Shown: positions 1-9,379, counted from the first letter of the stretch. The stretch is 32,406 nt of DNA from Janthinobacterium agaricidamnosum NBRC 102515 = DSM 9628 (GCF_000723165.1 NZ_HG322949.1:1223-33628), one strand, 5' to 3'. The notes: a model not told the origin generated them from the letters alone. Numbers and translations: made by a program.

Positions 1-68
1 GCCGATCTTTGCTTCTTCCAGATTCATGGCCTTGTCGTCCTACAGGAGACAAGCGTCAGTACAAGTCA
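1..68 (+). other. 23S-5S internal transcribed spacer (3' part)
   Basis: This is the short stretch immediately before the 5S rRNA. It carries no convincing gene and ends in the tract that normally precedes betaproteobacterial 5S genes. The 23S gene must lie just left of the window. This is an inference from the 5S position; no 23S sequence is visible. Confidence 0.6.
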
Positions 69-184
69 TGCCTGATGACCATAGCAAGTTGGTCCCACCC
101 CTTCCCATCCCGAACAGGACCGTGAAACAACTCTGCGCCGATGATAGTGCTGCAACCAGTGTGAAAGTAGGTTATTGTCAGGCT
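69..184 (+). rRNA. rrf: 5S ribosomal RNA
   Basis: The sequence is a typical betaproteobacterial 5S rRNA. It has the terminal helix GCCTGA...TCAGGC, the conserved block TTGGTCCCACCCCTTCCC, CCGAACAGG, the GATGATAGTG helix and GTGTGAAAGTAGG near the 3' end. Its length, about 116 nt, is normal. A rho-independent terminator follows, so this is the last gene of an rrn operon whose 16S and 23S genes lie outside the window. The exact ends may differ by a few bases. Confidence 0.95.
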
Positions 185-197
185 AGTTATAAGAAAG

Positions 198-232
198 AAC
201 CCCCTTCCGGTGATCCGGTCGGGGGTTTTTTT
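198..232 (+). terminator. rrn operon terminator
   Basis: A strong hairpin with the stem CCCCCTTCCGG paired to CCGGTCGGGGG (one mismatch) and a four-base TGAT loop is followed by seven T. It lies 14 nt past the 5S rRNA and ends the rRNA transcript. Confidence 0.93.
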
Positions 233-348
233 ACGTCTGCCGGTTTGGCATTTGATTTCTGCGTCATGCGCTTCGCGTTGGCCTGAAATGGAAAAGTGCG
301 TCACAATCCTCCTGTACAGTTGTCGGATTCATACAGAACAGGAGCGAC

Positions 349-1830
349 ATGAACGAACATATTGCCAGAGACGTGGTGTTGGTACGCGCTATCGAGACGG
401 CCGACCAGAAGCGTGAAGTCCTTAGCGACGATGACCGCATGTATGCCAGCCGCAGCGCGAAGGAACTGGCGCATTGGCAAGCTTCCGGCAAACAGTCGGA
501 AGTGACCACGGATGACTTCCTGCAACAGCGTTCGGAACAAATCATCAAGCGCCTGGTCGAGCGCATTCCCGCCTTCGCCACCTTTGCCAAACGCCGCAAC
601 GGCTTGAACACCCTGACCATGACCTTGCCGCTGCTGGCCTTGCTGCTCGGTTTTGGCCTGGACCGCATTACCGATCCGCACCGCGTCGATTTGCTGTCGG
701 CGCCGCTGCTGCTGATCATCGCGTGGAATGTGCTGGTCTACCTGGGGCTGCTGGCCTGGCTATGCATACCTTCCAGACAAATGAATGCGGCCAAGGCCGG
801 CTGGGTACGCCGTCTCAGCGTCGGCAAGGCGGCCTTGCCGCGCAAGCTGCCGCATGCGCTATCGGCCGGCTTGCTGGCCTTCATGGCGGAGTGGGCGCAA
901 TTGAGCGCCAGGCTGAATGGCGCGCGGCTAAGCCGGATGATCCATGTCAGCGCCGCGCTGTTCGCCATCGGCGCCATGCTGTCGCTGTATGCGCGTGGCG
1001 TGCTGTCGCAATACGCGGCCGGTTGGGAAAGCACTTTTCTGGACGCCAGCCAGGTGCATGATCTGTTGTCGGTCCTGTTCGCGCCGGCGCTGTCGCTATT
1101 CCACTTGCAGGGTTTTTCGCTGGCCGAGGTCGAGGCGCTGCGCTTCGGTTCCGGCGCCGTCTCGCCCGAAGGCGGCGCGCGCTGGGTGCATTTATATGCG
1201 GCGACCTTGCTGTTGCTGGTGGTAGTGCCGCGCATCGTGCTGGCCCTGATTTCCAACTGGCAGGCGCAGCGGCTGGCCACGACATTCCCGCTCGATCTGG
1301 AACAACCATATTTTCGCAAATTTAATGAAACCATGGGGACTGTTACTGGCGGCGTACTGCGCGTTTTACCTTACAGTTTCAGCGTCGATGAAGCGCGCGA
1401 CAAGGGCCTGGCGGCGATTGCGGTGACGCTGTTCGGCGAACAGGCCAGACTGATGCTGCGGCCGTCGACCGCTTACGGCGAGGAACCGCAGGAGGTCTTG
1501 GCCGACACCAGATTGAACGACAGCGAGGTGAATCTGACGGCGGTGCTGTTCAATCTGACCGCGACGCCGGAGAAGGAAAATCACGGCGCTTTCCTCGATT
1601 ACCTGGTGCGCCAATCCGCACGCGGCATCGCCGTGCTGATCGATGTATCGAACTTCCTGGAGCGTGTCGGCAGCCAGCCCGATGCGAAGGCCAGGCTGGC
1701 CGAGCGGGTCGCGCTGTGGCAGCAATTCTGCCATTTCCACCGGGCGCCGGCGACCATCGTCGACCTGATCGATCCATCCACCCACCCGCTCGATGCCGGA
1801 GCCGGACTGACACTATCGACCGCACCATGA
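349..1830 (+). CDS. DUF2868 family membrane protein
   Basis: The 493-residue protein matches my knowledge of the DUF2868 family, which has no settled function. It shows about four hydrophobic segments, near residues 85-105, 115-140, 195-215 and 285-305. The N-terminal about 80 residues and the C-terminal about 180 residues are soluble. A Shine-Dalgarno GGAG lies 7 nt before the ATG. Its stop codon overlaps the start of the next gene (ATGA). That gene encodes a DUF3482 GTPase-like protein, and the pairing of the two families is common in proteobacteria, so they probably act together at the inner membrane. The actual role is unknown. Confidence 0.85.
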   Translation: MNEHIARDVVLVRAIETADQKREVLSDDDRMYASRSAKELAHWQASGKQSEVTTDDFLQQRSEQIIKRLVERIPAFATFAKRRNGLNTLTMTLPLLALLLGFGLDRITDPHRVDLLSAPLLLIIAWNVLVYLGLLAWLCIPSRQMNAAKAGWVRRLSVGKAALPRKLPHALSAGLLAFMAEWAQLSARLNGARLSRMIHVSAALFAIGAMLSLYARGVLSQYAAGWESTFLDASQVHDLLSVLFAPALSLFHLQGFSLAEVEALRFGSGAVSPEGGARWVHLYAATLLLLVVVPRIVLALISNWQAQRLATTFPLDLEQPYFRKFNETMGTVTGGVLRVLPYSFSVDEARDKGLAAIAVTLFGEQARLMLRPSTAYGEEPQEVLADTRLNDSEVNLTAVLFNLTATPEKENHGAFLDYLVRQSARGIAVLIDVSNFLERVGSQPDAKARLAERVALWQQFCHFHRAPATIVDLIDPSTHPLDAGAGLTLSTAP

Positions 1831-3314
1831 GCGACACACCCGTCCAGATTCAATTTGCGCTGATTTCGCATACCAATAACGGCAAGACCACGCTGGCCCG
1901 CACGCTGATCGGCGTCGATGTCGGCGAAGTGCGCGACGCGGCCCATGTGACGGTGTTCGCCGAATCGCATACCTTATTGAGCACGCCGCAGGGCGATGCC
2001 TTGCAACTGTGGGATACGCCGGGTTTCGGCGATTCGGTGCGGCTGTTGAAACGGCTCGGCTTGTCCGGCAATCCGATCGGCTGGTTCTTGCGCGAAGTGC
2101 TGGACCGCTACCGCGACCGGCCATTCTGGCTCAGCCAGCAAGCGCTGCGCACCGCGCGCGACGCGGCCGACGTGGTGCTGTACCTGGTCAATTCATCGGA
2201 ACATCCGAAGGACGCCGGTTACCTGCCGGCCGAAATGACAATCCTCGAATGGCTGGATAAACCGGTGGTGGTGCTGCTGAACCAGATGGGCGCGCCGCGT
2301 CCGGCCGCCGACGAACACGCCGAGCAGGCGCGCTGGAAAGATCATTTGCGGCAGTTCCCTGTCGTGCGCGACGTCCTGGCGCTGGATGCGTTCGCCCGCT
2401 GCTGGGTGCATGAGCGGGTATTTTATGAGGCGGTCGGCAAACTGATCGCGGAGCAAAAACAGGCTGGATATCAGCGCCTGTTCGCCGCCTGGGAAGCGGG
2501 CAATGTACAGCGCTTTCACGACGCGATGGGACTGACCGCGGAACAATTAGTCATTGCCGCGCAAGACAGCGAAGCGGTGGATAGCGAAAACAAGACCTTG
2601 CTGAAGTCGGCGCTGAAAGTGGTCGGCCTCGGCAAGGGCGGTGAGCAGCAGCGCCAGGAAAAGGCGATGAGCGCGCTGATCGCCAGGCTGAACCTGTGCA
2701 TAGGCGACACCACCGGCCGGCTGCTGGCCCTGTACAAACTCGACACCAGCGAGGCGGCCAAAATCAATGCGCGGGTGCGCGAAAACTTTACGGTGCGCGC
2801 GCCGATCGACAAGGCGCAAGCTGGCTTGCTGGGCGCCGTGATTTCCGGCGCGGCGACCGGGTTGTCGGCCGACCTGGTGGCCGGCGGTTTGACGCTGGGC
2901 GCCGGCGCACTGCTGGGCAGCATCGTCGGCGCGCTGACCTTTGCCGGCGCGGCGTGGGGCTTCAATTCGACCACCGAGCGCAACCAGCCGACCATGCAAT
3001 TCACCGACGAGTTCCTGCGCACGCTGGTGGTGGCCAGTTTGCTGCGCTATCTGGCGGTGGCGCATTTCGGCCGCGGCCGCGGCAATTTTGTCGAAGGCGA
3101 GGCGCCGGCGTTCTGGCAAAACGAAGTCGAACTGGCGGTGGCGGGACACGACCATGCACTGATACGGGGCTGGTCGGCGGCGCGCGCCAGGCAGCCGCAG
3201 GCCAATGCCGAGCTGCAGGACGTGCTTGCCAGGATAACATCGCGCGTGCTGGGCCGTTTGTATCCCGACAGCGTGATTGACATCGCGGCAAACAAAGCGC
3301 CGGACGCTTTTTAG
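1827..3314 (+). CDS. DUF3482 GTPase-like protein
   Basis: The 495-residue protein has an N-terminal P-loop GTPase domain. The Walker A region is SHTNNGKT (residues 14-21), with serine at the place of the usual first glycine. G3 is DTPG (63-66), and NQMG stands in the place of the NKxD specificity motif. A Gly/Ala-rich hydrophobic segment, about residues 330-385, could insert in or cross a membrane. The rest matches the DUF3482 family as I know it. The start is the ATG in the ATGA overlap with the upstream DUF2868 gene, which implies translational coupling. A longer in-frame extension upstream lies inside that gene and was discarded. Partner and substrate are unknown. Confidence 0.85.
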   Translation: MSDTPVQIQFALISHTNNGKTTLARTLIGVDVGEVRDAAHVTVFAESHTLLSTPQGDALQLWDTPGFGDSVRLLKRLGLSGNPIGWFLREVLDRYRDRPFWLSQQALRTARDAADVVLYLVNSSEHPKDAGYLPAEMTILEWLDKPVVVLLNQMGAPRPAADEHAEQARWKDHLRQFPVVRDVLALDAFARCWVHERVFYEAVGKLIAEQKQAGYQRLFAAWEAGNVQRFHDAMGLTAEQLVIAAQDSEAVDSENKTLLKSALKVVGLGKGGEQQRQEKAMSALIARLNLCIGDTTGRLLALYKLDTSEAAKINARVRENFTVRAPIDKAQAGLLGAVISGAATGLSADLVAGGLTLGAGALLGSIVGALTFAGAAWGFNSTTERNQPTMQFTDEFLRTLVVASLLRYLAVAHFGRGRGNFVEGEAPAFWQNEVELAVAGHDHALIRGWSAARARQPQANAELQDVLARITSRVLGRLYPDSVIDIAANKAPDAF

Positions 3315-3334
3315 AAAACAATTTACCGCTGCCC

Positions 3335-3363
3335 TTGACCGAAGTGAATACGGCCTGTATTAT
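3335..3363 (+). promoter_or_regulatory. sigma-70 promoter of tRNA-Pro
   Basis: The -35 box TTGACC (3335-3340) and the -10 box TATTAT (3358-3363) are separated by exactly 17 nt. The mature tRNA begins 10 nt after the -10 box, so transcription would start almost at the tRNA 5' end. The promoter sits directly after the stop of the DUF3482 gene. Confidence 0.85.
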
Positions 3364-3372
3364 CTTGGTCTT

Positions 3373-3449
3373 CGGAGTGTGGCGCAGCCCGGTAGCGCAC
3401 CTGGTTTGGGACCAGGGGGTCCAAGGTTCGAATCCTTGTACTCCGACCA
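3373..3449 (+). tRNA. tRNA-Pro (anticodon TGG)
   Basis: This is a complete 77-nt tRNA cloverleaf. The acceptor stem is CGGAGTG paired with TACTCCG, the anticodon stem is CCTGG/CCAGG, and the loop is TTTGGGA with TGG at 3407-3409. The T loop is GTTCGAATC and the CCA end is encoded. It reads proline codons CCN, mainly CCA. A matching promoter and terminator make it a single-gene transcription unit. Confidence 0.97.
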
Positions 3450-3465
3450 AATTGAGTAATAGAGA

Positions 3466-3507
3466 AAAGACTTGAGAGCTTATGGCTCCCAGGTCTTTTT
3501 TTTATTT
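3466..3507 (+). terminator. terminator after tRNA-Pro, probably bidirectional
   Basis: The stem AAGACTTGAGAGC pairs with GGCTCCCAGGTCTT (one mismatch and one G-T pair) around a TTAT loop and is followed by eight T. The opposite strand also reads into a T-rich tract, so it may also stop the minus-strand biotin/leucine operon that ends at 3569. Confidence 0.85.
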
Positions 3508-3530
3508 CAGTCGCATTTTGCGCTGATCAG

Positions 3531-3556
3531 GCCATGCACCGGTTTCGGCGCATGGC
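3531..3556 (-). terminator. hairpin just past the HMG-CoA lyase gene
   Basis: GCCATGC and GCATGGC pair around an inner CCG/CGG helix, starting 13 nt past the stop codon of the last gene of the minus-strand operon. It lacks its own T run, so it may protect the mRNA 3' end or work together with the stronger terminator at 3466-3507. Confidence 0.4.
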
Positions 3557-3568
3557 GTATCAATCGCT

Positions 3569-4489
3569 TCAGCCGGCGCGCTTGGCGGCGATCGCGTTGC
3601 CGGCCCGGCTGGCGCCCTTGCGGCCCAGATGCCGCGAGATGAACTGGCCGGCGTCGACCACCAGGTCGAGGTCGATGCCGGTGGCGATGCCGAGACCCTG
3701 CATCAGGTACAGCACGTCTTCGGTGGCGACATTGCCGGTCGCGCCCTTGGCGTACGGACAGCCGCCCAGGCCGGCTACCGACGAGTGGAAAATTGTAATG
3801 CCCACTTCCAGGCTGGCATAGATATTCGCCAGCGCCTGGCCATAGGTGTCGTGGAAATGGCCGGACAGGCCGCCGATGGCGAATTCCTGGATCGCGCGTT
3901 GCATCACCGCCTGGGTCTTGCGCGGCGTCGCCACGCCGATGGTGTCGGCGATGTCGATTTCATCGCAGCCCAGTTCGCGCATGCGGCCCACTACGTCGGC
4001 CACAGCGGCTTCCGGCACGTCGCTCTGGTATGGGCAGCCAAAAGCGCAGCTGATGCTGCCACGCAGCCGCAAACCGCGTTCCTTGGCCGCTTGTGCGACG
4101 CCCTCGAAGCGGGCGATCGATTCGGCGATCGAACAGTTGATGTTTTTCTGCGAAAAGGCTTCCGATGCGGAGCCGAAAATCACCACTTCATCGGCCCCGG
4201 CGGCCAGCGCCGCGTCGAAACCCCGCATGTTCGGCGTCAGTGCCGAATAGATCACGCCCGGCTTGCGCCGGATCGCCGCCATCACCTCGGTGCTGGTGGC
4301 CATTTGCGGCACCCATTTCGGCGACACGAACGAGGCCGCCTCGATATTCTGGAAGCCGGCCAGCGTCAGGCGGTCGATCAGTTCGATCTTGACCGCGGCG
4401 GGGATGGTGTCTTTTTCGTTTTGCAAGCCGTCGCGCGGACCGACTTCGACGATCTTGACCTGTTTCGGCAGGCTTTTATCAGTGTTCAT
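3569..4489 (-). CDS. mvaB: hydroxymethylglutaryl-CoA lyase
   Basis: This enzyme cleaves 3-hydroxy-3-methylglutaryl-CoA to acetyl-CoA and acetoacetate, the last step of leucine catabolism. The 306-residue protein is a DRE-TIM-type aldolase barrel. It shows GPRDGLQNE (17-25), the metal-binding HFHDTYG (211-217) and the family signature GLGGCPYAKGATGNVATED with catalytic Cys244. The start ATG has an AGGA 7 nt upstream and begins 1 nt after the stop of the upstream reductase gene, so the two are translationally coupled. A longer ORF extends into that gene and was rejected. It is the last gene of the operon. Confidence 0.95.
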   Translation of the reverse strand: MNTDKSLPKQVKIVEVGPRDGLQNEKDTIPAAVKIELIDRLTLAGFQNIEAASFVSPKWVPQMATSTEVMAAIRRKPGVIYSALTPNMRGFDAALAAGADEVVIFGSASEAFSQKNINCSIAESIARFEGVAQAAKERGLRLRGSISCAFGCPYQSDVPEAAVADVVGRMRELGCDEIDIADTIGVATPRKTQAVMQRAIQEFAIGGLSGHFHDTYGQALANIYASLEVGITIFHSSVAGLGGCPYAKGATGNVATEDVLYLMQGLGIATGIDLDLVVDAGQFISRHLGRKGASRAGNAIAAKRAG

Positions 4490-4490
4490 A

Positions 4491-5423
4491 TCAATATCCT
4501 GTGACACGGTTGACGATGCCGGCGACCGGCTGGCCCGCTTCCAGGCAGCGGATCTTGGCGGCGATTTGTGCGACGCTTTCGCGGCGCTGGGTAACGGCGG
4601 AAATATGCGGCGTGATGCTGATGCGCGGCTCTTGCCAGAACGGATGCTGCTGCGGCAGCGGTTCATTGCGGAACACGTCCAGCGTGGCGCCGGCGATGTG
4701 GCCCGATTTGACCAGCGCCAGCAAGTCGGCTTCGGCCACATGGGCGCCGCGCGCCACGTTGATCAGATAAGAGCCTGGCGGCAGCGACGACAGCCGCGCG
4801 CGGTCCAGCAAGTTCGCCGTGTCGGCCGTCAGCGGCAGCAGGTTGACCAGCACGCGGGTGCCGCGCAGGAAGGTGTCGAGGTTGTCCTGTCCCGCAAAAC
4901 AGCTGACGCCGGCAATCTCCTTCTGGCCGCGGCTCCAGCCGCGCAGCGGAAAGCCGAACGGCAGCAAAGCTTCCAGCACGCGGCTGCCGAGCACGCCGAG
5001 CCCGAGCACGCCGATCGTGAAATCCTGCTTGTCATGCGGCGCCAAAGGCAGCCACAGATTGCTGCGCGCCTGGGCGTCATATTCGTCGAAACGGCGGAAA
5101 TAACGCAGCGCCGCATGGGTCACGTATTCCGCCATCTGCACGCCCATGCCGGCGTCGTCGAGGCGTATCAGCGGTATCTGCGGCGGCAACGCGTCGCCGA
5201 AGCGCAGCACCGAATCGACCCCGGCGCCGGCGTTGAAGATCGCCTTGACGCGCACCAGCTCGCCGAGCACGGCGGCGGGCGGACTCCACACCACCGCATA
5301 GTCGTGCGGCTCAAGCACCGCGCCCTCGCTCCACAGCGTGATCTCGGCGTGGGGCAGCAGCGCGGCAAAATCGTCGGCAAATTCCCGTGCCTGGTCTGGC
5401 GGGAGCTGTATCAGTATGCGCAT
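4491..5423 (-). CDS. ghrA: GhrA-type glyoxylate/hydroxypyruvate reductase
   Basis: The 310-residue protein belongs to the D-2-hydroxyacid dehydrogenase family and should reduce 2-oxoacids such as glyoxylate or hydroxypyruvate with NAD(P)H. The Rossmann motif is GLGVLG (141-146). The catalytic residues are Arg225 in NVARG, Glu254 in RNEP and His273 in TPHIS. The start ATG follows GGGGAG; the alternative in-frame start 9 codons upstream (MHHASG) is less likely. It lies between mccA (26 nt) and mvaB (1 nt). Its role in a leucine/biotin operon is not obvious, and it may act on another branched 2-hydroxyacid. The exact substrate is uncertain. Confidence 0.85.
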   Translation of the reverse strand: MRILIQLPPDQAREFADDFAALLPHAEITLWSEGAVLEPHDYAVVWSPPAAVLGELVRVKAIFNAGAGVDSVLRFGDALPPQIPLIRLDDAGMGVQMAEYVTHAALRYFRRFDEYDAQARSNLWLPLAPHDKQDFTIGVLGLGVLGSRVLEALLPFGFPLRGWSRGQKEIAGVSCFAGQDNLDTFLRGTRVLVNLLPLTADTANLLDRARLSSLPPGSYLINVARGAHVAEADLLALVKSGHIAGATLDVFRNEPLPQQHPFWQEPRISITPHISAVTQRRESVAQIAAKIRCLEAGQPVAGIVNRVTGY

Positions 5424-5449
5424 GTTGTTACTCCCCGATGCATGATGCA

Positions 5450-7462
5450 TTATGCGGCGGCCTTGAAGGCCAGCAGCGGCGTGCCGTCGCTGACCTGGTC
5501 GCCGACCGCGTACAGTATTTCCTCGACCAGTCCATCGTGCGGCGCGGCGATGGTGTGCTCCATCTTCATCGCCTCCATGATGACCAGCGGTTCGCCTTTC
5601 CTGACATGCTGGCCTTTGTGGACCAGCACCGCGACCACCTTGCCCGGCATCGGCGCCGTCAAACGGCCGCCTTCGGCTTCCGCTTCGCCGGCATGCGCCA
5701 TCGGGTCGTGGTACTGCAGCGCGTAATGGCTGCCGCCGTGGAAAACGTGGAACAGTTCGCCGTCGCGGCGCACCGTGCCATGCAGCGCCTGCCGGCCCAG
5801 CTTGATGCGGTAGCCGACGCCATCGCGGCTGGTCAGGCTGCATGGCTGGCCGTCCAGCAGCCAGCCGTCGCCACGGTATTCGAGCTGGACCAGGTAGGGC
5901 GCATGTTCGTCGGCGAACGACAGGCCGCGTTGCAGCGCGCCGTTCAGGCGCCAGCCCTGTGCATTGCCCCACGGGTCGGATGGATTGCCGGCCGATTGCG
6001 CTTCAGAGTGCTCTTTTTCAGCTGCGATCAAGGCCACCGCGGCCAGCGCCAGCGCGGCGGCTGGCGCGGCTTGCGGCGCCGGGAACAGCGCCGCGTGATT
6101 GCGTTCGATCAGGCCGGTATCCAGGTCGGCATTGGCAAACGCCGCGCCTTCGACCAGCCGTTTCAAGAAGGCGATATTGGTCGCCAGGCCGACGATCTGG
6201 TAGTCGGACAGCGCGGCCGCCATGCGCGCCAGCGCCTCGCGCCGGTCGGTGCCCCAGACGATCAGCTTGGCGATCATCGGATCGTAGAAGGGCGAAATCG
6301 CATCGCCCTCACGTACGCCGGAATCGATGCGCACGCCAGCCGGATGCTCCGTGCCGCCGAGCTCGAACGTCACCGCCGCTGGCGTGCGCAGATGGCGCAG
6401 CGTGCCGATCGACGGCAAGAAGCCTTTTTCCGGATTTTCGGCGTAGATGCGCGCTTCGATCGCGTGGCCGTGGATGGCCAGTTGATGCTGCTGTTTCGGC
6501 AGCGGCTCGCCAGACGCGACCCGCAACTGCCATTCGACCAGGTCGGTGCCGGTGATCATTTCGGTGACTGGATGCTCGACTTGCAGGCGGGTGTTCATTT
6601 CCATGAAATAGAACGAGCCATCCTGGTTGGCGATGAATTCCACCGTGCCGGCGCCGACGTAGCCGACCGCCTTGGCGGCGGCCACCGCCGCCTCGCCCAT
6701 CGCGGCGCGGCGCTCGGCCGTCATGCCCGGCGCCGGCGCTTCTTCCAGCACTTTCTGGTGCCGCCGCTGCACCGAGCAATCGCGCTCGTACAGGTAGATG
6801 CAATTGCCCAGCGTGTCGGCGAACACCTGGATTTCGATATGGCGCGGCCGCGACAGGTATTTTTCGGCCAGCACCTTGTCGTCGCCGAAAGAGCTGATCG
6901 CTTCGCGTTTGCACGAGGCCAGCGCGTCCTTGAATTGCGCCGGCTTGTCGATGACGCGCATGCCCTTGCCGCCGCCGCCGGCGGATGCCTTCAGCAACAC
7001 CGGATAGCCGATTTTATCCGCTTGCGCTTGCAGGAAGTCGGCGTCCTGCACGTCGCCGTGATAGCCCGGCACCAGCGGTACATTGGCTTTTTCCATCAGC
7101 GACTTGGCCGCCGATTTGGAGCCCATCGCGCGCATCGCCGACGCCGGCGGGCCGATGAAGACCAGCCCCGCGGTGGCGCAGGCGTCGGCGAAATCGGCGT
7201 TTTCCGACAAAAATCCGTAGCCCGGATGGATCGCCTGCGCACCGGTGGCCAGCGCGACGGCAATCATCTTGTCGCCGCACAGATAGCTTTCCTTGGCCGC
7301 GGCCGGTCCGATCAGCACCGCTTCGTCGCATACCGCGACGTGCCTGGCGTTGGCGTCCGCCTCCGAATACACGGCGACGGTCTGGATGCCCATGCGGCGC
7401 GCGGTGGCGGCGACGCGGCAGGCGATCTCGCCACGGTTGGCGATCAGGATTTTTGTGAACAT
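5450..7462 (-). CDS. mccA: methylcrotonyl-CoA carboxylase, biotin-carrying alpha subunit
   Basis: The 670-residue subunit combines biotin carboxylase and biotin carrier domains. It carboxylates its own biotin with ATP and bicarbonate for use by the beta subunit on 3-methylcrotonyl-CoA in leucine breakdown. The N-terminus is FTKILIANRGEIACRV, the ATP-grasp glycine loop GGGGKGM is present, and the C-terminal biotinyl site is EAMKMEH with Lys633. The length fits MccA/LiuD rather than stand-alone AccC. Upstream is a purine-rich GAGAGAGA ribosome site. It follows bioB by 59 nt, the largest gap in the operon, and is separated from its beta-subunit partner by five genes. Confidence 0.95.
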   Translation of the reverse strand: MFTKILIANRGEIACRVAATARRMGIQTVAVYSEADANARHVAVCDEAVLIGPAAAKESYLCGDKMIAVALATGAQAIHPGYGFLSENADFADACATAGLVFIGPPASAMRAMGSKSAAKSLMEKANVPLVPGYHGDVQDADFLQAQADKIGYPVLLKASAGGGGKGMRVIDKPAQFKDALASCKREAISSFGDDKVLAEKYLSRPRHIEIQVFADTLGNCIYLYERDCSVQRRHQKVLEEAPAPGMTAERRAAMGEAAVAAAKAVGYVGAGTVEFIANQDGSFYFMEMNTRLQVEHPVTEMITGTDLVEWQLRVASGEPLPKQQHQLAIHGHAIEARIYAENPEKGFLPSIGTLRHLRTPAAVTFELGGTEHPAGVRIDSGVREGDAISPFYDPMIAKLIVWGTDRREALARMAAALSDYQIVGLATNIAFLKRLVEGAAFANADLDTGLIERNHAALFPAPQAAPAAALALAAVALIAAEKEHSEAQSAGNPSDPWGNAQGWRLNGALQRGLSFADEHAPYLVQLEYRGDGWLLDGQPCSLTSRDGVGYRIKLGRQALHGTVRRDGELFHVFHGGSHYALQYHDPMAHAGEAEAEGGRLTAPMPGKVVAVLVHKGQHVRKGEPLVIMEAMKMEHTIAAPHDGLVEEILYAVGDQVSDGTPLLAFKAAA

Positions 7463-7521
7463 GGTCTCTCTCTCAAGCGTGTGCGCAGGAAGTTTTTTTA
7501 TGATGTGCCGGTCGCGTTACA

Positions 7522-8571
7522 TCAGCAGGAGCAGCTTTCCTTCGGCGCCGAATCGAGCGTCGCGGCGCGGGTCTTCAAGCCCAGCTTATTGAGCAGCGTG
7601 CGGTCGTCTTCCGCTTCCGGATTGTCGGTGGTCAGCAGCTTGTCGCCGTAGAAAATCGAATTGGCGCCGGCCAGGAAGCACATCGCTTGCACCGCTTCGC
7701 CCATCTGGCGGCGGCCGGCCGACAGGCGCACGCGCGCCTTCGGCATTGTGATGCGCGCCACCGCGATGGTGCGCACGAATTCGAACGGGTCCAGCGCGTC
7801 GATGCCGTACAGCGGCGTGCCTTCGACCTGCACCAGGTGGTTGACCGGCACCGATTCCGGGTACGGGTTCAGGTTCGCTAGCTGCGCGATCAGGCCGGCG
7901 CGCTGCAAGCGGGTTTCGCCCATGCCGACGATGCCGCCGCAGCACACTTTCAGGCCGGCTTCGCGCACCCGGCCCAGCGTGTCCAGCCGGTCCTGGTATT
8001 CGCGGGTCGAGATCACGTTGTCGTAAAACTCGGGCGCGGTGTCCAGGTTGTGGTTGTAATAATCGAGGCCGGCGTTTTTCAGGCGGTCGGCCTGGCCTTC
8101 TTCCAGCATGCCCAGCGTGGCGCAGGTTTCCAGGCCCAGCGCCTTGACTTCACGCACCATCTGTTCGACCTTGTCCATGTCGCGGTCTTTCGGGCTGCGC
8201 CATGCGGCGCCCATGCAGAAACGGGTGGCGCCGTTGGCCTTGGCCTGGCGCGCCGCTTCCAGCACGGTCTCGATGCCGAGGATTTTCTTGGCTTCGACGC
8301 CGGTGTCGTAACGCGCCGCCTGCGGGCAGTAGCTGCAATCCTCTTCGCAGCCGCCGGTCTTGATCGACAACAGTGTGGCCAGTTCGACGTCGCCGTCCGG
8401 GAAGTTGCTGCGATGGGTATTCTGCGCCTTGAACATCAAATCGTTGAACGGCAGTTCGAACAGGGCCAGCACATCTTCCAGCGGCCAGGTGGCCGCTTCC
8501 GGCAGTTTGATGGCGGCGGCCGGACGGTGCAGTTCGACGGTTTTCGGTTCTTGCAGCTGAGCTTGGGACAT
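7522..8571 (-). CDS. bioB: biotin synthase
   Basis: This radical-SAM enzyme inserts sulfur into dethiobiotin to form biotin. The 349-residue protein has the 4Fe-4S motif CEEDCSYC (Cys75, Cys79, Cys82), the conserved YNHNLDT segment and a Cys-rich tail ending CSC. The conserved core GGIVGMGE is intact. The start MSQAQL gives normal length plus a short leader before the catalytic core. It is the last biotin gene of the embedded bioAFDB set and precedes mccA, whose product uses the biotin. Confidence 0.96.
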   Translation of the reverse strand: MSQAQLQEPKTVELHRPAAAIKLPEAATWPLEDVLALFELPFNDLMFKAQNTHRSNFPDGDVELATLLSIKTGGCEEDCSYCPQAARYDTGVEAKKILGIETVLEAARQAKANGATRFCMGAAWRSPKDRDMDKVEQMVREVKALGLETCATLGMLEEGQADRLKNAGLDYYNHNLDTAPEFYDNVISTREYQDRLDTLGRVREAGLKVCCGGIVGMGETRLQRAGLIAQLANLNPYPESVPVNHLVQVEGTPLYGIDALDPFEFVRTIAVARITMPKARVRLSAGRRQMGEAVQAMCFLAGANSIFYGDKLLTTDNPEAEDDRTLLNKLGLKTRAATLDSAPKESCSC

Positions 8572-8598
8572 CGTATTTCCTTCAAATATGTAGATCGA

Positions 8599-9378
8599 TT
8601 ATTGAGAACCCGGCCAGTGCGGCAGGCTCGTAAAATTCAGGTAAGACGCCGCGGCTTCCGCCGATGGATCCGCCAGGCGCGGCACGCGTCCCAGCAGCGG
8701 TCCCGGCAGGCGCAGCAGCAGCGCTTCGATATTCTCGTCGGCGTAGCGCATTTCGGGCTCCAGTTCATTGGCGACCCAGCCGGCCAGTGTCAGGCCGCGC
8801 GCCGCGATCGCTTCGTACGTCAGCAAGGCCTGGCTGATGCAGCCGAGCCGCAAGCCTACCACCATCACCACCGGCAGATCGAGTTGCTGGGCCAGGTCGG
8901 CGGTATCGTAGCCATCCGACAGCGGCACGCGGAAGCCGCCGACGCCTTCGACCACCACCGCATCCGACGCGGCGGCCACTTCCAGGTACGCCGCCAGGAT
9001 CGGCACCGGGTCGATGCTGATGCCTTCCAGCGCGGCGGCGATATGCGGCGCTGCCGGTTCCTTCAGCATGTAGGGCGTGGTCAGGCTGCGCAGCATGCTG
9101 ACGTTGCCGGCGGCGACCAGGCTGTCTGCGTCGTCGTTATGCAGTTCGCCGTCGCGCATCACCGCGCCGGCTGCCACCGGCTTCATGCCGCAGGCGCGCA
9201 CGCCGGCTTGCACCAGCGCGTGCAGCATCGCGGACGAAGTCAGCGTCTTGCCGATTTCAGTATCGGTGCCGGTGACGAAACAGGCGAACGGCCGCGGCAA
9301 GCCGTCGGCGGCCAAGGCGGCCTGCGCCGCCGCTACGGTATCCGTTACAGGAGCAATTACGGGATCTTCCAGGCTCAT
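8599..9378 (-). CDS. bioD: dethiobiotin synthetase
   Basis: This enzyme closes the ureido ring of 7,8-diaminopelargonate with ATP and CO2. The 259-residue protein has the P-loop GTDTEIGKT (residues 37-45), the MKPVAAG segment and [11 protein letters not shown]. The P-loop begins about 30 residues later than in typical BioD, so this version has an N-terminal extension. The chosen ATG (MSLEDP) has AAGGAA at good spacing and lies 1 nt after the bioF stop. An in-frame ATG 7 codons upstream would overlap bioF and is less likely. Confidence 0.93.
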   Translation of the reverse strand: MSLEDPVIAPVTDTVAAAQAALAADGLPRPFACFVTGTDTEIGKTLTSSAMLHALVQAGVRACGMKPVAAGAVMRDGELHNDDADSLVAAGNVSMLRSLTTPYMLKEPAAPHIAAALEGISIDPVPILAAYLEVAAASDAVVVEGVGGFRVPLSDGYDTADLAQQLDLPVVMVVGLRLGCISQALLTYEAIAARGLTLAGWVANELEPEMRYADENIEALLLRLPGPLLGRVPRLADPSAEAAASYLNFTSLPHWPGSQ

Positions 9379-9379
9379 G

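Noticed and set aside
1..27. Minus-strand ATG with possible ribosome site (MNLEEAKIG) running off the left edge
   Set aside because: It lies directly before the 5S rRNA, in what must be the 23S-5S spacer, so it is a chance frame.
4263..5726. Plus-strand open frame of 487 codons
   Set aside because: Antisense to ghrA and mccA, low-complexity product, no ribosome site.
5387..7651. Plus-strand open frame of 754 codons
   Set aside because: It is the antisense shadow of mccA, caused by high GC; its product is Arg/Gln/Ala-rich with no family resemblance.
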